A stretch of DNA of 36,607 bases from positions 1 through 36,607 of the forward strand of contig DXGQ01000017.1 of assembly GCA_019113845.1 (NCBI GenBank), read 5' to 3'. The notes under the pieces were generated by a model. The model made no database searches and was not told the origin of the DNA. It was given only the letters and a program-made list of their open reading frames with translations. The stretch comes from Candidatus Anaerobutyricum avicola (lineage in GTDB: Bacteria > Bacillota > Clostridia > Lachnospirales > Lachnospiraceae). Within the stretch, counting starts at the first letter, position 1. Every line of letters begins with the position of its first letter. A program made the position numbers and the translations under genes. This document shows, in pieces, positions 1 through 8,429 of the stretch.

Positions 1-236
1 GAGGACCGGGATGGACCGTCCGCTGGTGGACCAGTTGTCATGCCAATGGCACGGCTGGGTAGCCAAGACGGGCCGGGATAAACGCTGAAGGCATCTAAGC
101 GTGAAGCCCCCCTCAAGATGAGATCTCCTAGCAGGAATGTGAGAGACCCCTTAAAGACGATGAGGTAGATAGGGCAGGGGTGGAAGTACAGTGATGTATG
201 GAGCTGACTGCTACTAATCGGTCGAAAGCTTGACCT
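1..236 (+). rRNA. 23S rRNA, 3' end (partial)
   Basis: The segment carries the conserved 3' end of large-subunit rRNA: the domain VI stretch with the a-c-g-g-c-t-g-g-g-t-a-g-c motif near 51, the segment around 120-160 with g-a-g-a-c-c-c-c-t-t, and the terminal c-t-a-a-t-c-g-g-t-c-g-a near 213. The gene is cut by the left window edge. The exact 3' end is estimated from the usual pairing of the final bases (a-g-c-t-t-g-a-c-c) with the 5' end and could be off by a few bases. Confidence 0.95.
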
Positions 237-454
237 CAAGCGGAGAAAGGCGACAGACAGCAGGGAAGACTGGCAGGAGCATGTTTACATGCGGATGACA
301 GGGTTTCTGCTGGATGGCATCTGCGGAGCAGATACATCGAAGGGACAGAGTCCCTGAGATGACCGTCTGGAAAGACAAAACCCAGAGAAAAGACTTGAAA
401 AGAAAACAGAAATCTGATACAATGTGTGCAGTTTTTAGGAGTACATCCTGAGAT
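237..454 (+). other. 23S-tRNA spacer without a 5S gene
   Basis: No 5S rRNA signature (the central c-c-g-a-a-c-a-c-g-g-a-a-g-t-t-a-a-g-c block) is present between the 23S end and the first tRNA. The spacer contains small hairpins, for example AGGGAC/GTCCCT at 341-355 and ATCTGC/GCAGAT near 320-334, which may serve rRNA processing. The downstream part holds the tRNA promoter. The 5S gene is presumably elsewhere, either at the 5' side of this operon or unlinked; that is inference. Confidence 0.7.
395..423 (+). promoter_or_regulatory. Sigma-A type promoter for the tRNA cluster
   Basis: TTGAAA (395-400), a 17-bp spacer and TACAAT (418-423) lie 31 bp before the first tRNA. The tRNA cluster may therefore be transcribed independently of the rRNA operon as well as by read-through. 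Confidence 0.6.
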
Positions 455-528
455 GGCCCGATGGCTCAGCTGGTTAGAGCGCCGCCCTGTCACGGCGGAG
501 GTCGTGGGTTCGAATCCCATTCGGGTCG
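455..528 (+). tRNA. tRNA-Asp (GTC)
   Basis: Complete cloverleaf of 74 nt. The acceptor strands GGCCCGA/TCGGGTC pair, the anticodon loop is CTGTCAC with anticodon GTC, and the T arm pairs around TTCGAAT. The discriminator is G528. CCA is not encoded. Confidence 0.96.
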
Positions 529-564
529 CTTATCCTTTGTTTTAAGGATGTTATTTCGTAATAT

Positions 565-637
565 GGGATCTTAGCTCAGCTGGGAGAGCATCTGCCTTAC
601 AAGCAGAGGGTCATAGGTTCGAGCCCTATAGGTCCCA
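565..637 (+). tRNA. tRNA-Val (TAC)
   Basis: 73-nt cloverleaf with acceptor GGGATCT/AGGTCCC, anticodon stem TCTGC/GCAGA, loop CTTACAA (anticodon TAC) and a fully paired T arm. The discriminator is A637. CCA is not encoded. Confidence 0.96.
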
Positions 638-641
638 TTTT

Positions 642-714
642 GCCGATGTGGCTCAATTGGCAGAGCAGCTGATTTGTAATCAGCAGGTTAACGGTTCGAG
701 TCCGTTCATCGGCT
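642..714 (+). tRNA. tRNA-Thr (TGT)
   Basis: 73-nt cloverleaf with acceptor GCCGATG/CATCGGC, anticodon stem GCTGA/TCAGC and loop TTTGTAA (anticodon TGT). The T stem AACGG/CCGTT is perfect. The discriminator is T714. CCA is not encoded. It starts five bases after tRNA-Val. Confidence 0.96.
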
Positions 715-740
715 GTCTATTATATTTCATAATAGAATAT

Positions 741-822
741 GGGTGGATTCCCGAGTGGCCAAAGGGGACAGACTGTAAATCTGCTGCAAATTGCTTCGGT
801 GGTTCGAATCCACCTCCGCCCA
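741..822 (+). tRNA. tRNA-Tyr (GTA)
   Basis: 82-nt class II tRNA with a long variable arm, as expected for bacterial tRNA-Tyr. Acceptor GGGTGGA pairs with TCCGCCC, the anticodon loop is CTGTAAA (anticodon GTA), and the T stem GGTGG/CCACC is perfect. The discriminator is A822. Confidence 0.96.
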
Positions 823-856
823 TTTGGATATCTCAGATATCCGTACAATTATATAT

Positions 857-930
<74 letters not shown>

Positions 931-936
931 TTTTAT

Positions 937-1009
937 GCCCAGATAGCTCAGTTGGTAGAGCACTTGACTTTTAATCAAGTTGTCCGGGGTTCGAATCCCC
1001 GATGTCTCA
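937..1009 (+). tRNA. tRNA-Lys (TTT) with unpaired acceptor stem
   Basis: D arm, anticodon arm (CTTGA, loop CTTTTAA, TCAAG; anticodon TTT) and T arm (CGGGG/CCCCG) are intact. The 5' acceptor strand GCCCAGA (937-943) does not pair with the 3' strand ATGTCTC (1002-1008): apart from the outermost G-C and one wobble it is mismatched. ATGTCTC would pair perfectly with GAGACAT, a 5' strand I recall from clostridial tRNA-Lys genes. The gene therefore looks like a mosaic of two tRNA genes and is probably not functional as written, unless the sequence is misassembled. Confidence 0.75.
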
Positions 1010-1014
1010 TGATG

Positions 1015-1044
1015 AAACCGTTGAAGTAATTCAACGGTTTTTTT
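1015..1044 (+). terminator. Intrinsic terminator of the tRNA cluster
   Basis: Perfect stem AAACCGTTGAA / TTCAACGGTTT with a GTAA loop, followed by a T run. It lies immediately behind the last tRNA. Confidence 0.9.
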
Positions 1045-1144
1045 CTTTTTATAAAACATGAATAAAAAGTTATGCATTTTCTGTGTGCATTAGATACGAA
1101 ACAACATCTGATGCTGAGAAAGATGCTATTGAGAAGGAAACGAT

Positions 1145-2746
1145 ATGAATACTCCGATTTACAATAAGCTGCTGGCGTTGCGGGAGGAGAAGAGAATCCC
1201 TTTTCATATGCCGGGACATAAACGAAGAAGCGGCGGCAGTCAGAAAAAAAATGAAAAATTTTCAGGATTTGAACAGATAGAAGAGATTGATATCACGGAG
1301 ATCAAAGACTATGATAACCTGCATCATCCTGAGGGAATGATCCGACAGTCGATGGATGCCCTGAAAGATATTTACGGGACGAAGGAATCCTGGTATCTGG
1401 TCAACGGGAGCACGGTAGGTATTCTGGCGGCAATCTCTGCCTGCTGCAGACATGGGGATGGAATTTTGATCAGCAGAAACTGCCACAAATCTGTGTATAA
1501 TGCGATTCAGCTCCTGCAGTTGAAAGCATACTATTTTTGCCCGCATTATACAGAAGAATATGATCTGCTGGACGCAGTCACCGAGGAAACCCTTCAGGAT
1601 ATGCAGACAACTTTACAGGAACATCGAAATATCCGGGCGGTAATACTGCCCTCCCCGACTTATGAGGGGGTGGTCATGGATATTGCGGCCATAAAAGAGA
1701 CAGTGAAACCTTTTGATGTCGCTTTGATCGTGGATGAGGCGCACGGAGCACATTTTCTGTTTCATGAATATTTTCCGGCGAGTGCCATTCAATGTGGAGC
1801 GGATATCGTTATACAGAGCACTCACAAGACCCTTCCGGCAATGACGCAGACCGCTCTTCTGCATCTTTGCACAGACCGTATAGCGCCGGAGAGAATCTCT
1901 AAACTGCTCTCTATTTACGAGACTTCCAGTCCTTCCTATATTTTACTGGCTTCCGCGGAATATGGAGTGGCGTTTATGAATGAAAATGTGGAAGCCGTAC
2001 AGAAATATGTGGATAACCTTCAGGATTTCAGGGAGAAATGTGGACAACTGCAATATATCCATCTGATTCAGAAAGAGGAACTCTGCTGTAAAGATTATGA
2101 CAGAGGAAAGCTGGTATTTTCGTTGCAATCTTGTGACCGGAAGCCGATGAAAAGGAAAGACGGGGAACAAGATGGGAGAAACTGTGAGAGAAATCAGAAT
2201 ATGGTAGAATCGTTTGATGAAAAATGGGACGGAGGCAAACTGTTTGACAGACTGCTGCAGGAATATCACATCGAGCTGGAGATGGCGGACCGCTCCCACT
2301 GTATAGCCATGACCTCTGTGTGTGACAGCCGGGAGATGTACGAAGCTCTTTTCCGGGCGCTGCGAGAACTGGATGGAGAGATAGGAAAATATCTTGAAAA
2401 GAGAAGTACGCATGAAGAGGTACATCAGAAGACAGAAAAGATAAGAGTTCAGGGGAGTAGATCAGAAGAAAAGATTGCTGTGAAACCGTATTCGGAAAAA
2501 ATACTGGAATCCTGGGAGTGTATCGACCGGGAAAAAGAAGTGGTGCCGTTTTCTGCGGCGGCAGGAAGAATTGCCGGAGATTTCGTGATGTTATATCCTC
2601 CGGGAATCCCGCTGCTCGTTCCGGGCGAAAAAATAGCAAAAGAAACAGTGGAAAATATAAGGTATTACATTTATAATGGATATAATGTACTTGGGTTATC
2701 TGATATGCCTGGAGCGTCCGGGGATGGGGTGTCTGTATTAAAATAG
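1145..2746 (+). CDS. Orn/Lys/Arg decarboxylase family protein (YaaO-like)
   Basis: 533-residue PLP-dependent fold-type I decarboxylase of the arginine/lysine/ornithine class. The N-terminus has the family motif F-H-M-P-G-H-K-R. The cofactor site is seen as VDEAHGAH (about 196-203), with the Asp that contacts the PLP ring nitrogen, and STHKT, where K228 is the expected Schiff-base lysine. The C-terminal third holds the smaller decarboxylase domain ending in Y-P-P-G-I-P-L-L-V-P-G-E. A charged stretch near 335-365 looks like a variable insertion. A good Shine-Dalgarno (GAAGGAAA) precedes ATG 1145. In Bacillus the equivalent gene yaaO also precedes tmk. Substrate (Arg, Lys or Orn) cannot be read from sequence; a polyamine role is inference. 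Confidence 0.88.
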   Translation: MNTPIYNKLLALREEKRIPFHMPGHKRRSGGSQKKNEKFSGFEQIEEIDITEIKDYDNLHHPEGMIRQSMDALKDIYGTKESWYLVNGSTVGILAAISACCRHGDGILISRNCHKSVYNAIQLLQLKAYYFCPHYTEEYDLLDAVTEETLQDMQTTLQEHRNIRAVILPSPTYEGVVMDIAAIKETVKPFDVALIVDEAHGAHFLFHEYFPASAIQCGADIVIQSTHKTLPAMTQTALLHLCTDRIAPERISKLLSIYETSSPSYILLASAEYGVAFMNENVEAVQKYVDNLQDFREKCGQLQYIHLIQKEELCCKDYDRGKLVFSLQSCDRKPMKRKDGEQDGRNCERNQNMVESFDEKWDGGKLFDRLLQEYHIELEMADRSHCIAMTSVCDSREMYEALFRALRELDGEIGKYLEKRSTHEEVHQKTEKIRVQGSRSEEKIAVKPYSEKILESWECIDREKEVVPFSAAAGRIAGDFVMLYPPGIPLLVPGEKIAKETVENIRYYIYNGYNVLGLSDMPGASGDGVSVLK

Positions 2747-2763
2747 AAGGCCAGGAGGTACAT

Positions 2764-3423
2764 ATGAAGGGAATGTTCATTGTGATGGAGGGACCGGATG
2801 GTTCCGGCAAATCAACACAGATAGAGTTACTGAAAGAATACTTAAATGAGACAGGTCGTGAGTGTGTGATAACCAGAGAACCGGGAGGGACAGTGATCGG
2901 AGAGGCTGTGAGGAGCATTATTCTGAATCCGGAGTATGAAGAGATGTCCGATGTGACGGAGATGCTTTTATACGCCGCCTCCCGGGCACAGCTGATGGCT
3001 GAGGTGATTGTACCGGCCCTCAAAGCGGGAAAGGTCGTCATCAGTGACCGGTTTGTGGACTCCTCCATCGTCTATCAGGGGATTGCCAGAGGACTTGGTA
3101 TGGATACGGTGGCAGCGGTCAATCAGCCGGGCATTGGAGAGAATCGTCCGGATTGTATTTTTTTTATTGATATATCGGAGGAAGAAGGACTTCGCCGCAA
3201 AAAAGAGCAGAAAAATCTGGACCGGATGGAGCAGGAGAGTATTGACTTTCATGCAATGGTTTCCCGGGGATACCGGGAGGTGCTGGCAGGTCGGGAAGAA
3301 GTCGTCTATATTGATGGCTCTGACTCCGTGGAGAATATCCGGAAGAAGATTCAGGAAGAAGTACAAAAACGGATCGCGGATGAGGGAAAGAAAGAGCCGG
3401 GGGTCAAAATGGACCGTCCATGA
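2764..3423 (+). CDS. tmk: Thymidylate (dTMP) kinase
   Basis: 219 residues. Phosphorylates dTMP to dTDP with ATP in the cytoplasmic dTTP pathway. The P-loop GPDGSGKST starts at residue 10, the substrate-binding T-R-E-P-G-G-T follows near 38-44, and the D-R-F motif (V-I-S-D-R-F-V-D-S-S) and the Y-Q-G segment are in place near 95-107. The length is typical. The start follows a strong AGGAGG 6 bp upstream and lies 17 bp behind the decarboxylase stop, so the two are likely cotranscribed. The c-di-AMP receptor gene darA (yaaQ), usual between tmk and holB in Bacillus, is missing. Confidence 0.97.
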   Translation: MKGMFIVMEGPDGSGKSTQIELLKEYLNETGRECVITREPGGTVIGEAVRSIILNPEYEEMSDVTEMLLYAASRAQLMAEVIVPALKAGKVVISDRFVDSSIVYQGIARGLGMDTVAAVNQPGIGENRPDCIFFIDISEEEGLRRKKEQKNLDRMEQESIDFHAMVSRGYREVLAGREEVVYIDGSDSVENIRKKIQEEVQKRIADEGKKEPGVKMDRP

Positions 3424-3475
3424 AGGAAGGACAGAACCGACATATAAAAAGTGACAGATCAGAGGAAGAGAAACA

Positions 3476-4504
3476 GTGCCAGATTTTAAAGATATTTTAG
3501 GAAATGAAAGGCTGAAAGAACATTTTCAGACTGCTGTAAAACAGAATAAGATATCGCACGCCTATATTATCGAGGGAGAAAAGGGCAGCGGAAAAAAGAT
3601 GATCGCTGCCGCTTTTGCAAAGATTCTTCAATGTGAAGACAGAAAAGAGGAAGAAGGGGAGAACGGCGCCGTAAAAGCCTGTGGCGCTTGCACCTCCTGT
3701 ATTCAGGTGGAGCATAAGAATCATCCTGATGTGATCTGGGTCAGCCACGAAAAAGCCGGTGTGATCAGTGTCGGAGAGATCCGGGAACAGATTGTCAATA
3801 CGATGGATGTGATGCCATATAAGGGTCCTTATAAGATCTATATTGTGGATGAGGCGGAAAAAATGAATCTGGCGGCGCAGAATGCCATATTAAAAACGAT
3901 CGAGGAACCGCCGGAGTATGGGATCATTCTTCTTCTGACAACAAACCGGGGAGCTTTTCTTCCGACCATCTTATCGAGATGTATTCTGTTATCCGTAAAA
4001 CCGGTGGAAGATACCATAGTGCAGAAGTATCTGACAAAAGAGCTGCATGTGCCGGAGAAAACCGCACAGTTTTGCGCGGGATTTGCCATGGGCAATCTGG
4101 GAAAGGCGATGGACGCCGCTTTGTCAGAAGAATTTCTGGAACTGCGACAATTTTCCGTTTCTGTGTTACAATATATCCATGAAGCGCAGCCTTATGAACT
4201 TGTGGAAAAAGTAAAAGGACTGAAAAAATGGAAGGAATCCGTGGGAGATTTTCTGGATATCCTTCTTATGTGGTTCCGGGATGTTCTGGTTCTCAAACTG
4301 ACAGACCGTGAGGAAGAGATGATATTTCAGGACGAGTACGCCAGAATCCGGAAGCAGTGCGTCAGTATCTCTCTGGAAGGACTCAATACAGTCCTTCTGG
4401 AAATCGAACACACGAAGGCAAGGCTTCGCGCAAATGTTAATTTTGATACCTCGCTGGAGGTTTTATTGATGTTTATCCGCGATAAATTTGAATCGACAGA
4501 ATGA
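3476..4504 (+). CDS. holB: DNA polymerase III subunit delta'
   Basis: 342-residue AAA+ clamp-loader subunit. The N-terminus has I-L-G-N-E-R-L-K and the H-A-Y-I-I-E-G motif, then a modified Walker A (GEKGSGKK, lacking the usual final Thr, as often in delta'), a zinc-binding Cys set (C near 50, then C-G-A-C-T-S-C), the Walker-B-like Y-I-V-D-E-A-E-K-M and the sensor region with L-K-T-I-E-E-P-P. Translation starts at GTG 3476, chosen because AGAGGAAGAG lies just upstream and no ATG fits. It loads the beta clamp at the replication fork with gamma/tau and delta, which are not in this window. Confidence 0.94.
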   Translation: MPDFKDILGNERLKEHFQTAVKQNKISHAYIIEGEKGSGKKMIAAAFAKILQCEDRKEEEGENGAVKACGACTSCIQVEHKNHPDVIWVSHEKAGVISVGEIREQIVNTMDVMPYKGPYKIYIVDEAEKMNLAAQNAILKTIEEPPEYGIILLLTTNRGAFLPTILSRCILLSVKPVEDTIVQKYLTKELHVPEKTAQFCAGFAMGNLGKAMDAALSEEFLELRQFSVSVLQYIHEAQPYELVEKVKGLKKWKESVGDFLDILLMWFRDVLVLKLTDREEEMIFQDEYARIRKQCVSISLEGLNTVLLEIEHTKARLRANVNFDTSLEVLLMFIRDKFESTE

Positions 4505-4516
4505 TGGAGGAAATAC

Positions 4517-5419
4517 ATGACAAAGGTAATTGGTGTCCGTTTCCGGGATAACGGAAAGATTTATTATTTTTCCGGAGGAAATCTGGGCGTAAAAGTGGGC
4601 GACAGCGTGATTGTGGAGACAGCCAGAGGCGTGGAGTATGGCCGGGTTGTACTCGGAGACAGAGAGGTCTCGGAGGAGAAGATCATTTCCACTCTGAAAC
4701 CGGTTCTCCGCATCGCCACGGAAGAGGATGAAAAGATTCACCGGAACAATCAGAAAAAGAGCAGAGACGCCTTCCAGATCTGTCTGGAAAAGATTAAAAA
4801 GCATAAGCTTGAGATGAAACTGATCGACTGTGAATATACATTTGATAATAATAAAGTACTGTTTTATTTTACTGCGGAAGGAAGGATAGACTTCCGGGAG
4901 CTGGTCAAGGATCTGGCTTCCGTGTTCAAGACGAGGATCGAGCTGCGGCAGATTGGCGTGCGTGATGAGACAAAGATTATGGGAGGTATCGGTATCTGCG
5001 GAAGAGATCTCTGCTGTCATACGTTCTTATCTGAGTTTATTCCGGTGTCTATCAAGATGGCGAAGGAACAGAACCTCTCCCTGAATCCGACCAAGATATC
5101 TGGCGTCTGCGGACGTCTGATGTGCTGTCTGAAAAATGAGCAGGAGACCTATGAATATCTCAATAACAAGCTTCCCGATGTGGGCAGTGAGGTAAAGATC
5201 ACCGGCGGCGGAAAAGGTGTGGTGCAGAGTGTCAATGTGCTGCGGCAGCGTGTGAAGGTGCTCATCACCAATGATAAGGGAGAGAAGGAGATGGCGGAAT
5301 ACCGTGTGGAAGAACTGCATTTTCGCCCGAGAAAGAAAAAAGAAAAAGTAAAGATGGACGATGAACTGAAACGTCTGGAAGCTCTTGAAAAGAAAGAGAG
5401 AAAATCGAAACTTTCATAA
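4517..5419 (+). CDS. ricT: RicT (YaaT), PSP1-domain Fe-S regulatory protein
   Basis: 300 residues. The PSP1 domain is recognisable from the N-terminal V-I-G-V-R-F and the two Cys clusters C-G-R-D-L-C-C and C-G-R-L-M-C-C near 160-210. In Bacillus subtilis RicT works with RicA (YmcA) and RicF (YlbF) in an Fe-S-containing complex that affects mRNA maturation by RNase Y, sporulation and biofilm formation. The C-terminal tail is very rich in Lys and Glu. It starts 12 bp behind holB with GGAGG as RBS, so it is in the same operon. Confidence 0.93.
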   Translation: MTKVIGVRFRDNGKIYYFSGGNLGVKVGDSVIVETARGVEYGRVVLGDREVSEEKIISTLKPVLRIATEEDEKIHRNNQKKSRDAFQICLEKIKKHKLEMKLIDCEYTFDNNKVLFYFTAEGRIDFRELVKDLASVFKTRIELRQIGVRDETKIMGGIGICGRDLCCHTFLSEFIPVSIKMAKEQNLSLNPTKISGVCGRLMCCLKNEQETYEYLNNKLPDVGSEVKITGGGKGVVQSVNVLRQRVKVLITNDKGEKEMAEYRVEELHFRPRKKKEKVKMDDELKRLEALEKKERKSKLS

Positions 5420-5438
5420 GGAGACGCCGGAAAACAAA

Positions 5439-6233
5439 ATGAGTCAGGATAATGGTATCGAAAAAGAGAGAAAAGTGAATATCAGAGAAGAAAAGGACTT
5501 TCTTGGTCCCAATGAGCGGATTGACGATCTGCAGATTCAGGGATTTAAGATCATTCAGAATCCGGATAAATTCTGTTTTGGGATGGATGCAGTGCTGCTC
5601 TCGGATTATGCCGGCATCAAAAAGGATGGCCGCGTGATGGATCTGTGCAGCGGGACAGGCATCGTGCCGATTCTCCTGGAGGCAAAGTATGAGGCGTCCT
5701 ATATCGAGGGGCTGGAATATCAGGAAGACTGCGTGGATATGGCGAGAAGAAGTGTGGAGATGAACGGTCTGTCCGATAAGATCCACATGACTGCCGGGGA
5801 TGTCCGGGAAGTCCGCGCACAGTATCCGGCAGGTTCCTTTGACTACGTTACCTGCAATCCCCCCTATATGACCGGCAGCCACGGACAGACAAATAAAAAT
5901 TACGGGAAGGCGATCGCGAGACACGAGATCCTCTGTTCCCTGGAGGATGTGGTGCAGGCGGCCCGATGGCTGTTAAAGGAGAGCGGGCATCTGATCATGG
6001 TACACCGCCCGTTTCGTCTGGCGGAGATTTTCTACTGTCTCAAAGAAAATAAACTGGAGCCGAAGCGGATGCGCCTGGTCTATCCGTACATTGACAAGGA
6101 GCCGAATATGGTTCTCATTGAGGCCGTGAAGGGAGGAAGGCAGCGCATCACGGTGGAATCCCCCCTGATCATTTACAAAAAGGACGGCTCTTATATGGAT
6201 GAAATCTACGGAATCTACGGAGGGCGGGTGTAA
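5439..6233 (+). CDS. tRNA1(Val) adenine-37 N6-methyltransferase family (YabB/TrmN6)
   Basis: 264 residues from ATG 5439. An in-frame upstream ATG at 5385 overlaps ricT and lacks an RBS; the chosen start sits behind TAAGGAG, which overlaps the ricT stop, though with a rather long 15-bp gap. The Rossmann SAM motif is D-L-C-S-G-T-G-I-V-P, and the catalytic motif C-N-P-P-Y-M (around 150) marks an N6-adenine methyltransferase. The conserved N-terminal Q-N-P-D-K-F-C-F-G-M-D-A-V-L-L is characteristic of the YabB/TrmN6 group. The tRNA substrate is inferred from family. Confidence 0.88.
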   Translation: MSQDNGIEKERKVNIREEKDFLGPNERIDDLQIQGFKIIQNPDKFCFGMDAVLLSDYAGIKKDGRVMDLCSGTGIVPILLEAKYEASYIEGLEYQEDCVDMARRSVEMNGLSDKIHMTAGDVREVRAQYPAGSFDYVTCNPPYMTGSHGQTNKNYGKAIARHEILCSLEDVVQAARWLLKESGHLIMVHRPFRLAEIFYCLKENKLEPKRMRLVYPYIDKEPNMVLIEAVKGGRQRITVESPLIIYKKDGSYMDEIYGIYGGRV

Positions 6234-6240
6234 AATATAT

Positions 6241-6300
6241 TTGGAGAACGTTTGAAAGTGAACGTTCCAATCTACCATTATTGACGCAGTAAATGCGTCA
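6241..6300 (+). repeat. Two hairpins between trmN6-like gene and rsmI
   Basis: An imperfect inverted repeat TTGGAgAACGTT / AACGTTCCAA (6241-6270, one bulged base) is followed by a perfect one, TGACGCA (6282-6288) / TGCGTCA (6294-6300), ending directly before the rsmI RBS GGGAGGAG. No T run follows, so these are not intrinsic terminators. A role in mRNA processing or translation of rsmI is possible. Confidence 0.6.
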
Positions 6301-6313
6301 GGGAGGAGAAAAT

Positions 6314-7159
6314 ATGGCAGGAACCTTGTTTTTATGTGCAACGCCCATCGGCAACCTGGAAGATATCACTCTCCGGGTACTTCGAACCTTAAAAGAGGTC
6401 GATCTGATCGCGGCGGAGGATACCAGAAACAGCATCCGGCTGTTGAATCATTTTGAAATTAAGACGAAAATGACCAGCTATCATGAATATAATAAAATAG
6501 AGAAGGCGGCTGTTCTGGTGGAAAAAATGCGGCAGGGTCTTAACGTGGCGCTGATCACGGACGCCGGGACGCCGGGGATCTCTGATCCGGGCGAAGAGCT
6601 TGTGCGGCAATGTCTGGACGCCGGCATCGAGGTTACCTCTCTTCCGGGCGCCTGCGCCTGTATCACGGCGCTTACGATGTCAGGACAGCCCACCCGGAGA
6701 TTTGCCTTTGAGGCTTTTCTTCCCTACGATAAAAAAGAGAGGGAAGAGATCCTGCAGGAGCTGAAAGATGAGACGAGAACGATCATCCTCTATGAGGCGC
6801 CGCATCATTTGAAAAAAACACTGCGGGAGTGCCGGGAGTATCTCGGAAACCGGCCGATGACCGTGTGTAAGGAGCTGACCAAAAAATACGAAAAAAAGCT
6901 TCGGGGGACGCTGGATGAGGTCATTGCTTTCTACGAAGAAAATGAACCGCGGGGCGAATATGTTCTCGTTTTTGAGGGGAAAAGCCGGCAGGCGCTGAAA
7001 AAAGAAGCGCAGGAACAGTGGATGGAGATGTCACTCACAGAGCACATGGACGTCTATCTGAAGCAGGGCATGGATAAAAAAGAAGCGATGAAGCTGGTGG
7101 CAAAGGACAGAGGACTTCGGAAGAGGGACGTCTACAATGAGCTGCTGAAAATGCAGTGA
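6314..7159 (+). CDS. rsmI: 16S rRNA (cytidine-1402-2'-O)-methyltransferase
   Basis: 281 residues from ATG 6314, placed 6 bp behind GGGAGGAG. The RsmI signatures are all present: L-C-A-T-P-I-G-N-L-E-D-I-T at the N-terminus, A-E-D-T-R, L-I-T-D-A-G-T-P-G-I-S-D-P-G and L-P-G-A-C-A, plus the C-terminal helical segment ending in K-R-D-V-Y-N-E-L. It 2'-O-methylates C1402 of 16S rRNA in the decoding centre. It belongs to the tetrapyrrole-methylase fold. Gene order behind the YabB-like gene matches Bacillus yabB-yabC. Confidence 0.95.
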   Translation: MAGTLFLCATPIGNLEDITLRVLRTLKEVDLIAAEDTRNSIRLLNHFEIKTKMTSYHEYNKIEKAAVLVEKMRQGLNVALITDAGTPGISDPGEELVRQCLDAGIEVTSLPGACACITALTMSGQPTRRFAFEAFLPYDKKEREEILQELKDETRTIILYEAPHHLKKTLRECREYLGNRPMTVCKELTKKYEKKLRGTLDEVIAFYEENEPRGEYVLVFEGKSRQALKKEAQEQWMEMSLTEHMDVYLKQGMDKKEAMKLVAKDRGLRKRDVYNELLKMQ

Positions 7160-7222
7160 GAATCTGTACACTACCATTTGACAATATATGGTAAAATAGA
7201 AAAGGAAAGAAGAACACAGGAA

Positions 7223-8347
7223 ATGGAACCATATTTGAGAACCTGGTGTGAGGTAGACCTGAGGGCTATCCGCCAGAATATGATCAATATCAGAAAAAAA
7301 GCCGGACAGGGGCCAAAGGTGATGGCAGTCATCAAGGCTGACGGATATGGCCACGGCGCTGCGGAAATTGGACAATACATTTACGATGAGGCGGATTATT
7401 TTGGAGTGGCTACCATCGAGGAGGCCGTGGAGCTTCGGGAGGCAGGGATCGACAAACCGATCCTGGTGCTGGGATACACTTCTCCGTCCTTATACGGGCA
7501 GAATCTGAAGTATGATGTGGAGCAGACCGTCTATACGATGGAAGCAGCAGAGAAAATGTCTGAGGAGGCTGTAAAAAGCGGCCGGACAGCCAGGATACAT
7601 ATTGCGCTGGATACGGGAATGACGCGGATCGGCGTCTCTCCGGATGAAAAAGGTCTTGCCTTTGTGCAGGCGGTACAGAAACTGCCGGGCATTTCCGTTG
7701 TCGGATTATTCTCGCATCTGTCCTGTGCGGATATGGCGGATAAAACGTACACCAGAGAGCAGCTGGCACGGTTTGATTTCTTTGTGGAGTTGCTGGAGAA
7801 AAATCATATCTCCATTCCGGTGAAACATGTCTGCAACAGCGCGGGAATCATGGAGTTTGACGACCACCGGTACGATATGGTGCGTGCCGGCATTATCCTT
7901 TACGGTCTCTATCCGTCAGAGGAGGTCAGAAAAGAAGCGCTGGAGCTTGCGCCTGCCATGGAGTGGAAGACACATGTGGTCAATATCATGGAGCCGGAGA
8001 TGAACCGGGGGATAAGCTACGGCGCAACGTATGTCACGGATCATCCATGCCGGATCGCGACGATATCCATCGGGTATGCGGACGGATATCCGAGAAGCCT
8101 CTCCAATAAAGGATGGGTTCTGATCCACGGCAAAAAAGCCCCGATCGTAGGCAGAGTCTGTATGGATCAGACAATGGTGGATATCACGGATATCCCCGAT
8201 GTGAAGATGGAAGATGTGGTGACTTTGATCGGGAGAGACGGGGAAGAACGCATTTCGGTCGAAGATATGGCAGATCTGTCAGGAAGTTTTAATTATGAGT
8301 TCGTCTGCGATGTGGGACAGAGGGTAAAAAGAATCTATCTGCGGTAA
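7223..8347 (+). CDS. alr: Alanine racemase
   Basis: 374 residues. PLP-dependent racemisation of L-Ala to D-Ala for peptidoglycan. The PLP lysine is K38 in V-I-K-A-D-G-Y-G-H-G and the opposing catalytic Tyr is Y266 in I-S-Y-G-A-T-Y. The substrate segment V-G-R-V-C-M-D-Q-T-M-V-D is present. ATG 7223 is preferred over an upstream TTG at 7178 because family members begin about seven residues before W-C-E-V-D-L; its RBS (CAGGAA, very close, or AAGGAAAG further up) is mediocre. It follows rsmI by 63 bp. Confidence 0.95.
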   Translation: MEPYLRTWCEVDLRAIRQNMINIRKKAGQGPKVMAVIKADGYGHGAAEIGQYIYDEADYFGVATIEEAVELREAGIDKPILVLGYTSPSLYGQNLKYDVEQTVYTMEAAEKMSEEAVKSGRTARIHIALDTGMTRIGVSPDEKGLAFVQAVQKLPGISVVGLFSHLSCADMADKTYTREQLARFDFFVELLEKNHISIPVKHVCNSAGIMEFDDHRYDMVRAGIILYGLYPSEEVRKEALELAPAMEWKTHVVNIMEPEMNRGISYGATYVTDHPCRIATISIGYADGYPRSLSNKGWVLIHGKKAPIVGRVCMDQTMVDITDIPDVKMEDVVTLIGRDGEERISVEDMADLSGSFNYEFVCDVGQRVKRIYLR

Positions 8348-8429
8348 TTCTGTCACCGTAAAGATGTTGTCCTGTCAGCGGCCGTCAGGCAGTCGATGAA
8401 AAGTATCAACAGGAAAGGAAGGAAGTACT

